A stretch of DNA of 64,000 nucleotides from Lutjanus erythropterus (Eukaryota; Chordata; Actinopteri; Lutjaniformes; Lutjanidae): NCBI GenBank assembly GCA_020091685.1, contig CM034594.1:2766403-2830402 (forward strand), read 5' to 3'. The notes below the pieces were generated by a model, which was not told where the DNA came from, did no database searches, and worked only from the letters and a program-made list of their open reading frames with translations. A program made the translations under genes and the position numbers. Of the stretch, positions 1-9,800 are shown in pieces. Every line of letters begins with the position of its first letter. The stretch's first letter is position 1.

Positions 1-1361
1 CCAAGTCTCCTAAAGCCCCAACATGCCGTTCACTTGCGTGTGCACACCGTCACACCACACAAACCCAGTTCCATTTGAAAACTGGTCACCATTCACTTCA
101 ACACTGTTTTCCTGAGAAACTCCAGCAGTGTTTTGTGGACTAAAAAACTAAACCCAACCTTTAATCGGTATAACAGTGAGTGGAGTAGTGCTCTGTGCAG
201 CTCGGTGTCTGCATCATCAGAAATCTTTTGTGAGCAATTGACACTCCAACCATAGTTTTAGTTCCAATAACTATTTAATCTCAGGTCAGTTTTAGGAGTC
301 GTGTATCAGTGTGTGTCACATTTAGTAGCTACAGTTGTTATTTCAATATATATATATATATTAAATCATTTATCTAAACTACTTGATATGGACACATAAT
401 GATTATTAAGGGACTCAGACTGGGATCAGATCTCCAAAAAAATTGATCTGACATGCCTATATTTCAGTGTGATAAATTCAGTGGATAATTCTTTGCCCAG
501 AGCATTTCCTTTTCCCAAATCATCCTCAAGAGCACTTCACATTTTCCACCTTGTGCCTCACAGCTTTACCAAATCTTTGGATAAGGTCTGGAAGGCTGAG
601 TTGATCTCTTTGAGTTTACTGTTCTTGATCACTTTTGAATGTATTGGCCAAATATTTTGCACACATTAGAATCTGTGTCACCGTCATGCAGGTTGAGCCT
701 ACCCTGCACTCATACCTGTGTGCGCTGAAGATTTCTTTACTTTGTATCTTTGTCTTGTTGCGCATTCTTGAGACATTCAGTTGAAGTTATTCCACATATT
801 ATATTATTTTTAGGTTGCCTCTCGTTTTTAACTATTTTAAGATTACATTCTTTGTTTTGGTAAGTCATAGTTCATACTAGTAGTAATCACATGACTTCTA
901 ATAAATCTGTGAACTCCCAGCACTAATTAAAGTTCAATAAGGAATTTAGTATTATTTAAAGTCCACAATTAGGTATTCGGTTGCTTGTAAGATTCAAATC
1001 TCCATCGTCATGAGCCGCTTTCTTATATCTGTGCATACAATTGCAAGTCTGGTATATGTGTATGTGTGTGCATGTTTGTGTACAACGATTGCGTGCCATC
1101 CACTAATTGTGGCCTTGGCCCTTGATTCATAATCAGTTTTGCACTTGGATTACCATAATACACTTCCCACCACCAGTTTCCCATACAGTACAATTCAGCC
1201 AGTTTAACCAAAACCTTAGTGAGCTTAAAGCTTAGAAGGCCTGAGTAGAAACCCTATAGAGGATTATGGTCCGGCCTAGAGTTCCCTTATTTTAGACTAG
1301 AGGCCAGGAATGTTCTACATCACTAACACCCCTCTAATCCTACACTGTACCCACATACTGT
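1..1361. other. Non-coding stretch, no gene recognised
   Basis: AT-rich unique DNA. Open frames are under 70 codons and lack plausible splice-site pairs or recognisable protein motifs. The only simple repeat is a short (AT)n run at 346-361. I see no mobile-element ends here. Confidence 0.6.
346..361. repeat. Short (AT)n microsatellite
   Basis: Eight uninterrupted TA units are visible directly. The run is short and has no neighbouring gene. Confidence 0.85.
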
Positions 1362-1390
1362 ATGTGTGTGTGTGTGTGAGAGAGAAAGAG

Positions 1391-1442
<52 letters not shown>
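1362..1442. repeat. Compound (GT)n-(GA)n microsatellite
   Basis: About eight GT units pass directly into about thirty GA units with two short interruptions (AAAG and AGGA). The 60-base GA part is a polypurine tract on the plus strand, with the mirror symmetry that can form triplex (H-) DNA. Open frames across it on both strands encode only Glu/Arg or Ser/Leu repeats and are not genes. Confidence 0.95.
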
Positions 1443-1443
<1 letters not shown>

Positions 1444-2263
1444 TTTGTGTGTGTGAGGGAGGAAGAGGGCACAGTGAGTGGCTTGAGAATCTTGGGGCTT
1501 GTGTATGCATCAACAGTCAGGTGGAGGTCAACTGGGTCTGTTAACAGATGGATTGACGCAGGGATCAGAGGGTCGCTGTGCACATATGTGTCTGAGTGTG
1601 TGTGTGTGTATGGAGGAGGGGAAGAGTGTGTGTGTGAGGCGGGAGGTGTCCAGTGGCTTTTAACAAATGTTATGCAACTGATTTCTGGGTGAAGGTTAGC
1701 AAAATAATGTATCTGTTCCAGTAGCTTTGCAGCACTGCACAAGCAGCTCACTGTGAAGAAACACCCACAATGTGATTTGCTTCATAGCTATCGCAGTGAA
1801 TTAGATTTTAAACCCAGTTTAAACACCATACATATGAGTTTACCCAATTTCCTGGTGCGGGTTGTTGATGTTTCAGGGTGACAAGAGGAGACAGCATGCA
1901 AGTGCATAGAGGAGGCATCTTTTTCATTACCAAAGCTACAACAGTGTGTGGCATTCATATCTGCTGGCATTGATTTGTGTTTGTGGATATGCCTTTTGTG
2001 AGAGGTTAAATCCACCGCTGTCTAATGATGCTTTCATGTTGTCTGTCTCTTCATCCCCCTCCCTGTCTCTACCTCCATCCCTCTCTCATCTAATAAAGAG
2101 AATGGAGCAATATGCACCAGACATCAAAAGACATCAAAGCCCACATACTGTTTACCTTCGATGTGTTCTCTCCTTCATGCTCTCACTCTCCTTTTTAGTG
2201 TTTTTTTGCATACACATTACCTGTCGGCAGACGATGTTTGATGTGGAACATCAGCAAACCATG

Positions 2264-2292
2264 TACGTGTGTGTGTGTGTATGCGCGCGCGT
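2264..2292. repeat. (GT)n followed by (CG)n, alternating purine-pyrimidine
   Basis: Eight GT units are followed by ATG and then four CG dinucleotides. Alternating purine-pyrimidine DNA with a CG core is the classic Z-DNA-prone sequence type. CG repeats are rare in CpG-depleted vertebrate DNA, so this part is unusual. Confidence 0.85.
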
Positions 2293-2793
2293 TTGCATCT
2301 ATACACTAAGGCATTGTCCCTGTCTAATAGGCAAATCAATCCACAAGTCACAATTGGAAGTGGATTTTCCACACTTGCATCATGACAATATACACTAAGT
2401 GTCTTTGTAATGATACATTCATGGGAACATGCTTTGGTGGTAACATTAGGACTGTGATGGTATGGATTTTTTCTTGCAGTGGTGAAAAAGCAACACATTC
2501 TCATGGGATGGTGGTTTACTATGACTGTCCAAATAATTATATACAATTATACAATAATAATTTCATTGGGCTTTATTGAAGGACACTGTTATAAATATAG
2601 CATAGCTCCTTTACGGAATAGGGCAGTGCGTAACATGTGCGGCACATTTGAGGGAGACTGAGAGTGATGGTGTTGTGAGCAGAGCAGAAGAAAAGCTCAG
2701 CTGTAACTTGTCACTCTGGCAGTAAATGTACAGTGTTGGTTACAGTGTGTCAAGTTAATAAACACTGCAGCTTCTCAAAACCAAGAGAAGTCT

Positions 2794-2814
2794 CTTTCCC
2801 AGCTGCTGGGAAAG
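2794..2814. repeat. Perfect 10-bp inverted repeat around an E-box
   Basis: The arm CTTTCCCAGC is separated by one T from its exact reverse complement GCTGGGAAAG. The centre forms the E-box CAGCTG. The site may be a dimeric protein site or chance; there is no gene next to it. Confidence 0.6.
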
Positions 2815-3870
2815 TGATGGCGGTTAGTGAAAAAGGAAAGCTAACAGTAGCTGAAGCTGTTACCTTTGTGCCTAAAATGTTGGCTTCCGTGCAATCATAT
2901 CCCAGCCTTGGACTGCAGTGTCTTTTTGTAAATGTGGTAAAATAAGTCAATAATGCTAAATCTAGCACTAAATGTCCTCTGTGATTATTTATCTGTTTTT
3001 ACATTTTAAAAACAGTTGTTGTTATATGTTGTTAGCAGCAACCCCATGAAGCCTTGGGGTGAGTCTGTTGAACAATCACAGGCTGTGATCCTGACAGGTC
3101 TATTCGATAGCGCTGATCTCAAAAGAATTGTGCAATGATAACATGAGATTGACCCTACAAAATAAAATTTGCTGTATGACAGTAATGAGCTCAACCCCAT
3201 GGGAGGCATCACATGACTGCAGTATTGCAGTAATGCGTTTTTCATCACAGCCTGAGGTAACATGCTTTTTTTCTGCGTCAGCTGCCGACCTTGGTAAATA
3301 TTTTAAGGGGATTTTGTGATATATTTTTGCTGCCTGCCAGCATCAGTGTTACCAGCAAACAGGGATACAGGTGTTTCCCTGTGGACCAGTCGACCTGTTG
3401 GCAAGCTACACCAAATTTAAAAAATAAAGATGTCTGATGCTGTTTGATCTTGCATTAGACTGGTCGGCCAGCTCCAAATGTGTGTGTCTCTGTGAGAGAG
3501 TGTGTGTTCGTGTGTTTGTGTGTGTGTGGACAGAGTTATAAATATATCACCAGTGATGAATCCATCTTTCTACCCCCTGCCAATTTTGCTTTGGGGCATT
3601 CTGAATTTTTAACAAAGCACACAGCGATAGCCTCATTGTATTGTGTCAGTCAAACCAAACAATTTAATATTGCCTTCAGGTACCCTTTGGAAAAACGTGA
3701 AATAGAGAGTTAGCATACATAAACAGTTCTAACATGGGTTAAATCCAAGATTAATTTTGAATATTAAAAAAAGACAACACAAACTGCAGAATATCTGAGT
3801 AATTTTTGACGTCCACCACTGATAGTAAGCAGCAACTGAAAGTCCGGGCCTAAGTCCTATGAGTCTGCAA

Positions 3871-4053
3871 CTATGTTAGCAGCTTTGTGAGGCTGTACTA
3901 AAAGCTAACATCAGCATGCTAACCTATTCCCAATGACAAAGCTAATACACTAATGTTAAGCAGGTGTAATCATTTTAGCATATTAAAATTGGCTAATTAG
4001 CTCTCCAGATTTTATGGTAATCCTTCCAAAAGTTGTCATGAGATTTCGCCAGT
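3871..4053 (+). repeat. Dispersed teleost repeat, family A (copy 1)
   Basis: The stretch repeats the GCTAAC/TAGCATG word pattern and ends with wording close to 'GGTAATCCTTCCAAAAGTTGTC'-type sequence, shared in part with the copy at 52701-52912 (CAATTCATCCAATAGTTGTC-type). I recall this as a very common percomorph repeat whose consensus contains many TTAGCATG words. It is non-coding. The family assignment is from memory. Confidence 0.5.
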
Positions 4054-6396
4054 AATGATTATCATCACTTGTGAGGATTGGAACTCATGAGCTTTGTATA
4101 GTGACTGAAGCAATGAAGTTGTGGATACAAACAGCTGAAGTGAGTTTCCAACATGGTGTGGCTGGGCTCAGCCTTAGAGAAGGGTGAGGTGGATGGATGG
4201 ATAGATGGAGGATATATGTGGATGGACAGAGTAAGAAAATTTAATTTGGAATGAGCTCACAGACAGACCATTTAGGTTCCTTTCTTTTCCTTGCTTGTTT
4301 AAATCATGATAATTGAGGAGGAGTCATTTTCTTTATAATGGAAAATTCAGAGCCTTAATGATTAAGCCAGATGTGGTTAGGACCTGATGCTTTAGAAAGT
4401 TTTTGTTTCGTTTTTATTTACCAGGGAAGTGGACATTGAAACTGTTTAATCAGAACAACAAAGTAGCATGATAGAGCAATTTACCATGGTCTGAAACCAT
4501 GACCAAAAGTTTTGGCAACACTTCCGTTCTCTGGAGTCTGTGTATGTGTGGACAGGGGTTAGTCCGGGGTCAGTCACTGAGAAGAAACGTATGAGACTGG
4601 ATGTCTTTGGCCGAGTCATGAGTGATTTTTGAGGTGTGAGTGGGATCAAAGGGTGTCGAGAGTGTTCTCAGGGGCTCGGCATTGACAAAGACGTGTGTGT
4701 GCGTGTATGACTGTGATGAAGTGAGGTGGCCTGTCCTCCTCCAAGGGCCTGTAACTCAGGGTTTTCATCAATCACTCCCTCCCCTTCCTCCCTTTGCTGT
4801 CCTCTCACTCCTTTAATTCTGCCCCACCCTGCTTCTGCCACATTCCTCAATCAAACTAGCTGTCCATTGTTTTTGTAGTTGTCTCTTCCATCTCTATGCC
4901 CTCCAACACTCATATTCTTATTAACTTTTTTCGACTGTCTTCCCTTGTCTGCGTCTTGCTTTTATCTTTTCTCTCTGTCTTTATCTTTCCCTTTCTGTCT
5001 CTGCCATCACACATGTCCTCATCACCCTATACTTTAGCTCCAGGTGAGTCCCATTGTGCCTGTGTAGTGCCAAGGCCTCCCCCACACTCATGATTTATGA
5101 GTGCTTTTACAGCAGGTATGTTTGTCTAACAGTCACCTATCAAGGAGAAATCCCTCCTCCCAGCTCTTCATTTCCTTATGGACTTTTTACAGACCTCAAC
5201 TGTCAACTCCAATGACCCCCTTTTTATGAAACAACAGTCCAAATCACAGCTTGTAATACACCATGCATGCATGTACCTCCACCTGTGCGCCAAATATCTC
5301 ACGAATTTATTTATGTGACTGATTCAGGACAATTGGGGTTTTCTGTTGTGTGAAAAAAAATCTGTCAGCCTTCAAGTTCTTATTTTTGTTCACCAGGGTG
5401 CCCTCCTCTGCACATATACTGTGATATATGAGTAATGGTAGACACAGGCACCTGTGTTCTTATATGCAGCTGAGAGGATGAGTGCATGTTCTTTGTTATG
5501 GTTCTGTGAAACTGATATAGCGAGGCAATTAAACATAAATTCTGACTTTTGTGAATGAAATCATCCTTCCTGAATGTGTTCCTCTTTATCTTTGCATTTC
5601 TACCTCAGTTTGAACTGCACACAAATCCCGCCCACTATTGCTTAGAAAAAAATACAAATTAGTATTCCCTCAAACCCCAGCATGAGCTAACTACTGAGCA
5701 TTAGTAAGAAAAGTTGTCCTGCTGAGTTCCCTTGCTAGCCTGGAACAAAACGCCGGCAGGGGAGGTTGAAAGAACTTCAGTGTAACGTTAGAACCGGCGT
5801 CGGGCCTAGAACTGTTTTTCATTTGCATCCCTGAGTAAAGTACAAGGCAAGTGAGTGGATGGAAAAGGAAGGGGAAGAAGGGAAGGATAAGGATGAAAAG
5901 CTGTTTTGAAGGGTGCTGTTTTGGAGGGAAAGAGATGTAAGGATATGGAGTTATCCTCCAGAGGGGTGTTTGCTAGCTTTGAGGCTTGAGCTCTTGAAGC
6001 GCAGACAGACATGTGCTTCGTGGCACATTTAGCAGTATGTTGATATAAGTCCAGACAGATTCCCTAACAGGTGGGAGAGAAGTGGAGGGCGCTTCTCATA
6101 TAAAACTGTAGGATTTGTTTAAATATAAGGTTTAGGAACTGTGTCTGATTTGCTATTTGCATGTGCAAATGTATGCTATGTCTGGGTGCATTCTGTCAGT
6201 GAATCCTTCCCATGTGTTTTTGAAATATGCACCAAGGCCGTGTTCACACTGTTCATTTCCACATGCTGCGCATATCAGATTCTGATAACTGTTTATATGC
6301 ATTTGGTTGCAGCTCATATTCCATTTCGTTGCAAACTGGCAGTGTGGAAGGGACGTGTTTGAGCAACAGTAACAAAAGACATCACATCTGTTCTTA

Positions 6397-6439
6397 AACT
6401 GTTACTTCTGCTTGTTCAAAACAAGCAGAAGAAACAGTT
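6397..6439. repeat. Near-perfect 20-bp hairpin
   Basis: Arms at 6397-6416 and 6420-6439 pair with a single mismatch across a 3-base loop. The loop is shorter, and the stem too short, for a typical microRNA precursor. It may be a fold-back remnant of a transposable element: nearby sequence at 6237-6256 resembles a repeat end, which is only an impression. Confidence 0.7.
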
Positions 6440-6839
6440 CAAATTTGGTATGAACCTTTGAAATTAAACTGATCTATTTGGCATTTTTAATCATTTTCTT
6501 GACGGTGTAAAATTTAATTCTTCGACATGATAAATATACACTATATTTAAGAACTATTTAATAAAGTACTTCTACCACTCTTAATATAATACAGAGATTT
6601 TCACCATCTTTAAAGGCAAACTATGCTGGATTTTCCCAAAAAGCAACACAAAGACAAAACGATCCCTGTGAATCATCACCCATGGCCAACCATATGTGGT
6701 GGCAACTGCATCTGCAGAGATAGTACCTTCTCATTTTCTCATCATTTTTTGTTCAGAATGTTTTACCAACCCAAAATGTCAGTATTTGACATCCAGGGAA
6801 TGAAACTCTTTCTGGTGCTTTTACACTCATTCTATCTCA

Positions 6840-6868
6840 TATCTATCTATCTATATATTTATATATAG
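6840..6868. repeat. Imperfect (CTAT)n/(TA)n tract
   Basis: Several CTAT units run into TATATA sequence. This is a simple repeat with no gene context. Confidence 0.8.
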
Positions 6869-7476
6869 AAGTGTATTGTAAAGTCCACAGTTGCACTCAC
6901 CCCAGATATGATTCCATTTTTTTTTTGTCAAAATAATCCCCTCACTGATGAGGACAGTGTAAGTATTTACTCCCTGCCCAAGGTTTTATTGTCTTCTCCA
7001 GGCAGCAGATCTGGCGTCCTCTCGACTTCTTGCCACCACCTGAATCCCCTTGGTCAATTGCTGGTTGACTGACAGCAGGTCTGTATCCCGGCTTGAATTT
7101 TACAGTCAAGCCATAATTTCCTCAATAATCTGGACTGTTGAGCTGGAATTATGTTCCACATAGATACACAAAAAGGTCTATGCAATCCTCCACAGAGGTA
7201 GCCATAGGAAGCAGAGCAAACTGATTGTTGATCCCAACAAAACATCAAAAAGTTTGTAAGTAAGTCAGTTGGTAAGTTGTATAGCATACAATGTAGACCT
7301 ATAAAAGAAACAGCCGACATCTCAACAATCCCTGATGCACATTTACCTTTTTTAAAGCTATTTTTTGTCTCTGATTTTGGCAAACCCAGTTGTAGCACAA
7401 AACAGTGGTGGACGACCAATTTTTCACCATAAATATATAAGAAAATCTAAACACAGTGTCGCGATCAGCCTTTTTC

Positions 7477-7490
7477 CTAGTGGCCACTAG
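7477..7490. repeat. Perfect 14-bp palindrome
   Basis: CTAGTGGCCACTAG equals its own reverse complement. It could bind a dimeric factor. It also resembles a CTAGTGGC word frequent in CTCF-type sites, but the rest of a CTCF motif is absent. Confidence 0.6.
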
Positions 7491-8682
7491 CAGTATTGCA
7501 GCAAAAATTATATAACAGAGGTCTGCAAAACTGTGGACAGGACACCTCCACCTGCACAAAAGGTTTTGTGTTTGTGTCTTTCTATTATACGTTTTGGTCA
7601 GTCAGAATTAGCCAACAGAATAAAACATACCAATCATATACATCAAAGGCACATTTTTTATTTTGCAATTCCGAGTGTACATGAAAGCATCTGGGTCAAA
7701 CTGAACAAACATTATTGTATACAGTTTCAGTACTATCAGTGCTGTCCACAGTTTACACCTATAGTCATGACTCGGAAGTCAAAGGATTTCAGGGTGGAAA
7801 ACAGAGTGTAAGTTTTTCAGACGACTCAAAAGTGCAAATGGGTAAAATTGACCCAATAGAGGGGTTAAATGTTTAATTAAAGATATTACAAGGAGTTTTA
7901 AACTGGTTACTGGTCTCAATTTTACACTGTTATCTCCATATAAACTAGATACTGCAAAATTGTCTCCATGCATGAGCAGACTGGTGTGTGTGAGCATTTG
8001 TGACCCCTCATGTGTGGTCAGTATCTGTGTGACTTATATCATGGTTGGGATCTTTCTCTCCCACTTCGCAGTGTCACCTGAGATGCCCTTGCCCCCGCCC
8101 ACTTGCCCCAAGGCTTCAGGTGTATGAGGCCATTCATTACTTGTCAATCACCTGGTCAATAGCTGCCAGTCACATCACTCTGCCCCTCGACTACCTAAAC
8201 CTGTCCTCTCCTCCTCCTTTCTTTGCCTTTTAACAGGCCTCCCTTTGTTTCAGCTTTTTATGTCCTCTGATTACTGTTGTTTTTCAATTTCATGGCCATT
8301 TCTTCCCCATAATCAATTTGCACAACATGCCCATTACTTATTACTGTTTGCCTCAGTTGCAATTGTCTTGGAATTCAATAATCATTTTCATTCTTTTCTG
8401 CTTGGTAATTGAGGCAGTGGAGTGTGTGAGTGTGTTTTTCTTTTCAGTCTAGTCAACTCTATCTGTCTCTCAGTCTCTCTTTGCACTGTGTGTGTGTGTG
8501 TATGTGTGAGTATTGTGTGACTATAGTGGCGAAACTGTGCACAGCTTGAGCACGGCGGCCAATAGAACACCACATTAATTACACTTGATAAAAACACGAC
8601 AAAGAGTGCACACTCATACATGGAAATATGCACACGTACGGTCGAACAAGAAAGGAAAACACACACAAGGACACACTGTCTC

Positions 8683-8880
8683 TGCCTCCCTCTCCAGCAT
8701 TTTAATTAAAAGCCAGAACTCCCAAATGTCGTGAAAATGACACACACAGGCAGCCCCAGTATTTACAATCCGATAAATTACATCTTCATGCTGAAAACAC
8801 AACACTAATAAATCACACTTTTCACATTTAATGCGGGATCCGGTGACAAAATATGACAAAGTTTTATGCTGGGTTTTCAT
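8683..8880. promoter_or_regulatory. Candidate conserved non-coding element
   Basis: Unique, moderately AT-rich sequence rich in homeodomain-type words (TTTTAATTAAAA near 8700, TAAATTAC near 8775) and free of simple repeats. It opens an unusually repeat-free stretch extending to about 9.8 kb. No frame reads as protein. The call is by composition only; cross-species conservation was not tested. Confidence 0.3.
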
Positions 8881-8919
8881 TTCCTAATGGTTTAGGCCTT
8901 ACCTCTCTCATTCATTCCT

Positions 8920-9130
8920 CTTTTTTTCTTCCTTGTCAGCCTCCATCACTGTCCTCATCTATCCTGGGCTCCTTTCTCCTGCCGCCACCTCCTGAATTTC
9001 CTGCCAGCGTTACTTCTCCTTCCACTTTTCCCTACTCCTTTGTCCTTTCTTTCTCTCTTTCTTTCTTACTTTCTTCCTTTCTATTTTTCTTTCTTTCTCC
9101 CACACCCCCACACACTTCTCCTTCTCCCCT
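8920..9130. repeat. Pyrimidine-rich (CTTT/CCT) low-complexity tract
   Basis: The plus strand is overwhelmingly C and T, with CTTT and TCTTTC units around 9040-9100. Frames through it encode Ser/Phe/Leu/Pro-rich peptides and are artefacts of composition. Confidence 0.8.
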
Positions 9131-9134
9131 CATT

Positions 9135-9290
9135 GGGAATAGGAGGTAATTTAGAGCGATGTAGGTTAATGACAGCGGAGACTTGTGTCGGCCACAGTGG
9201 CCTGGTGTCTGGGAACACGCCTGGAATCCAGACTAGGACATCTGACATCCTCTTCCTCTTACAATGAGCTCTGAGCAACTCCAACCTCAT
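9135..9290. promoter_or_regulatory. Candidate conserved non-coding element
   Basis: Balanced-composition unique sequence sits directly after a pyrimidine tract. It includes TAATTTAGAG and GTTAATGACAG words and the palindromic GGCCACAGTGGCC-like core near 9190-9203. I see no open frame with protein character. The call rests on composition and motif content. Confidence 0.3.
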
Positions 9291-9349
9291 ATTATCCTGT
9301 TTTAAGTTGGATAATCCTGGAAAAACCTGCTTCTAAGTGCCCTATTTTC

Positions 9350-9800
9350 TTAGCATCTTGGAAATGCCATGGCTAATAAAGCTGCATGTCGGCTGTATAA
9401 GTTCACATACCTCTCCCTGCTGTCCACCTGATACCAAAACAGAGCTCGGTACGCCCTCAAGCCTGAAATATTCAGACACTTTCTATAGGTGACTCCTACC
9501 CAAACCCTTCTCAGCAGGCTTGTCGAGACTGCCCGGCCCATCTGTCAGTACAGTATACAAGAAGGCATTAATCAGACAGCTCTTGACCATAACAGACCCC
9601 CTCTCAGCCACCCCAAACATCCCTCAGTTCTCACACAGTTGTTTGTCAATGTCCAGACCGCTCTGCAGAGGCGACACAAAACCCTCCTTTGTCTAATTGG
9701 CTCTTTAAGATGCCCCGGCGATTAAAAATCTCCCCGGTGGCAGTGGAGAAGGCAGTGGCTATAGTATCTCCCGCTGAGCTCTGACAGGCCACTGTTTACC
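9350..9800. promoter_or_regulatory. Candidate conserved non-coding element, long
   Basis: About 450 bp of unique, repeat-free sequence with balanced base composition in a mostly AT-rich region. Words include CTAATTGGCTC (about 9692) and GATTAAAAATC (about 9720), both homeodomain-like. It has the look of a deeply constrained enhancer. Short frames here have no splice pair or known domain. Confidence 0.32.

Larger units (their letters stand above)
1443..3870. other. Non-coding stretch with GT-rich patches
   Basis: No gene recognised. GT-rich imperfect patches lie at about 1588-1640 and 3478-3530. The 150-codon plus-strand frame at 1946-2398 crosses a GT/CG microsatellite and has no recognisable domain. 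A perfect 21-base inverted repeat at 2794-2814 and the microsatellite at 2264-2292 are listed separately. Confidence 0.55.
4054..8682. other. Non-coding stretch, no gene recognised
   Basis: It holds a GGAT/GATG-rich run at about 4190-4212, pyrimidine-rich sequence at about 4870-5030, a hairpin at 6397-6439, a CTAT/TATA tract at 6840-6868 and a palindrome at 7477-7490. The longest frame (7054-7419, minus, 121 codons) has no recognisable domain or convincing splice context. The part at 8045-8240 is GC-richer unique sequence and may hold a regulatory element. Confidence 0.5.

Noticed and set aside
1323..1751. 142-codon minus-strand and 108-codon plus-strand frames
   Set aside because: Both exist because the GT/GA microsatellite lacks stop codons; products are Ser-Leu and Glu-Arg repeats.
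6397..6439. MicroRNA precursor
   Set aside because: A 20-bp stem with a 3-base loop is too short for Drosha/Dicer processing, and no known microRNA seed is seen.
8853..9149. 98-codon Ser/Phe/Leu/Pro-rich frame
   Set aside because: Product of a pyrimidine tract.
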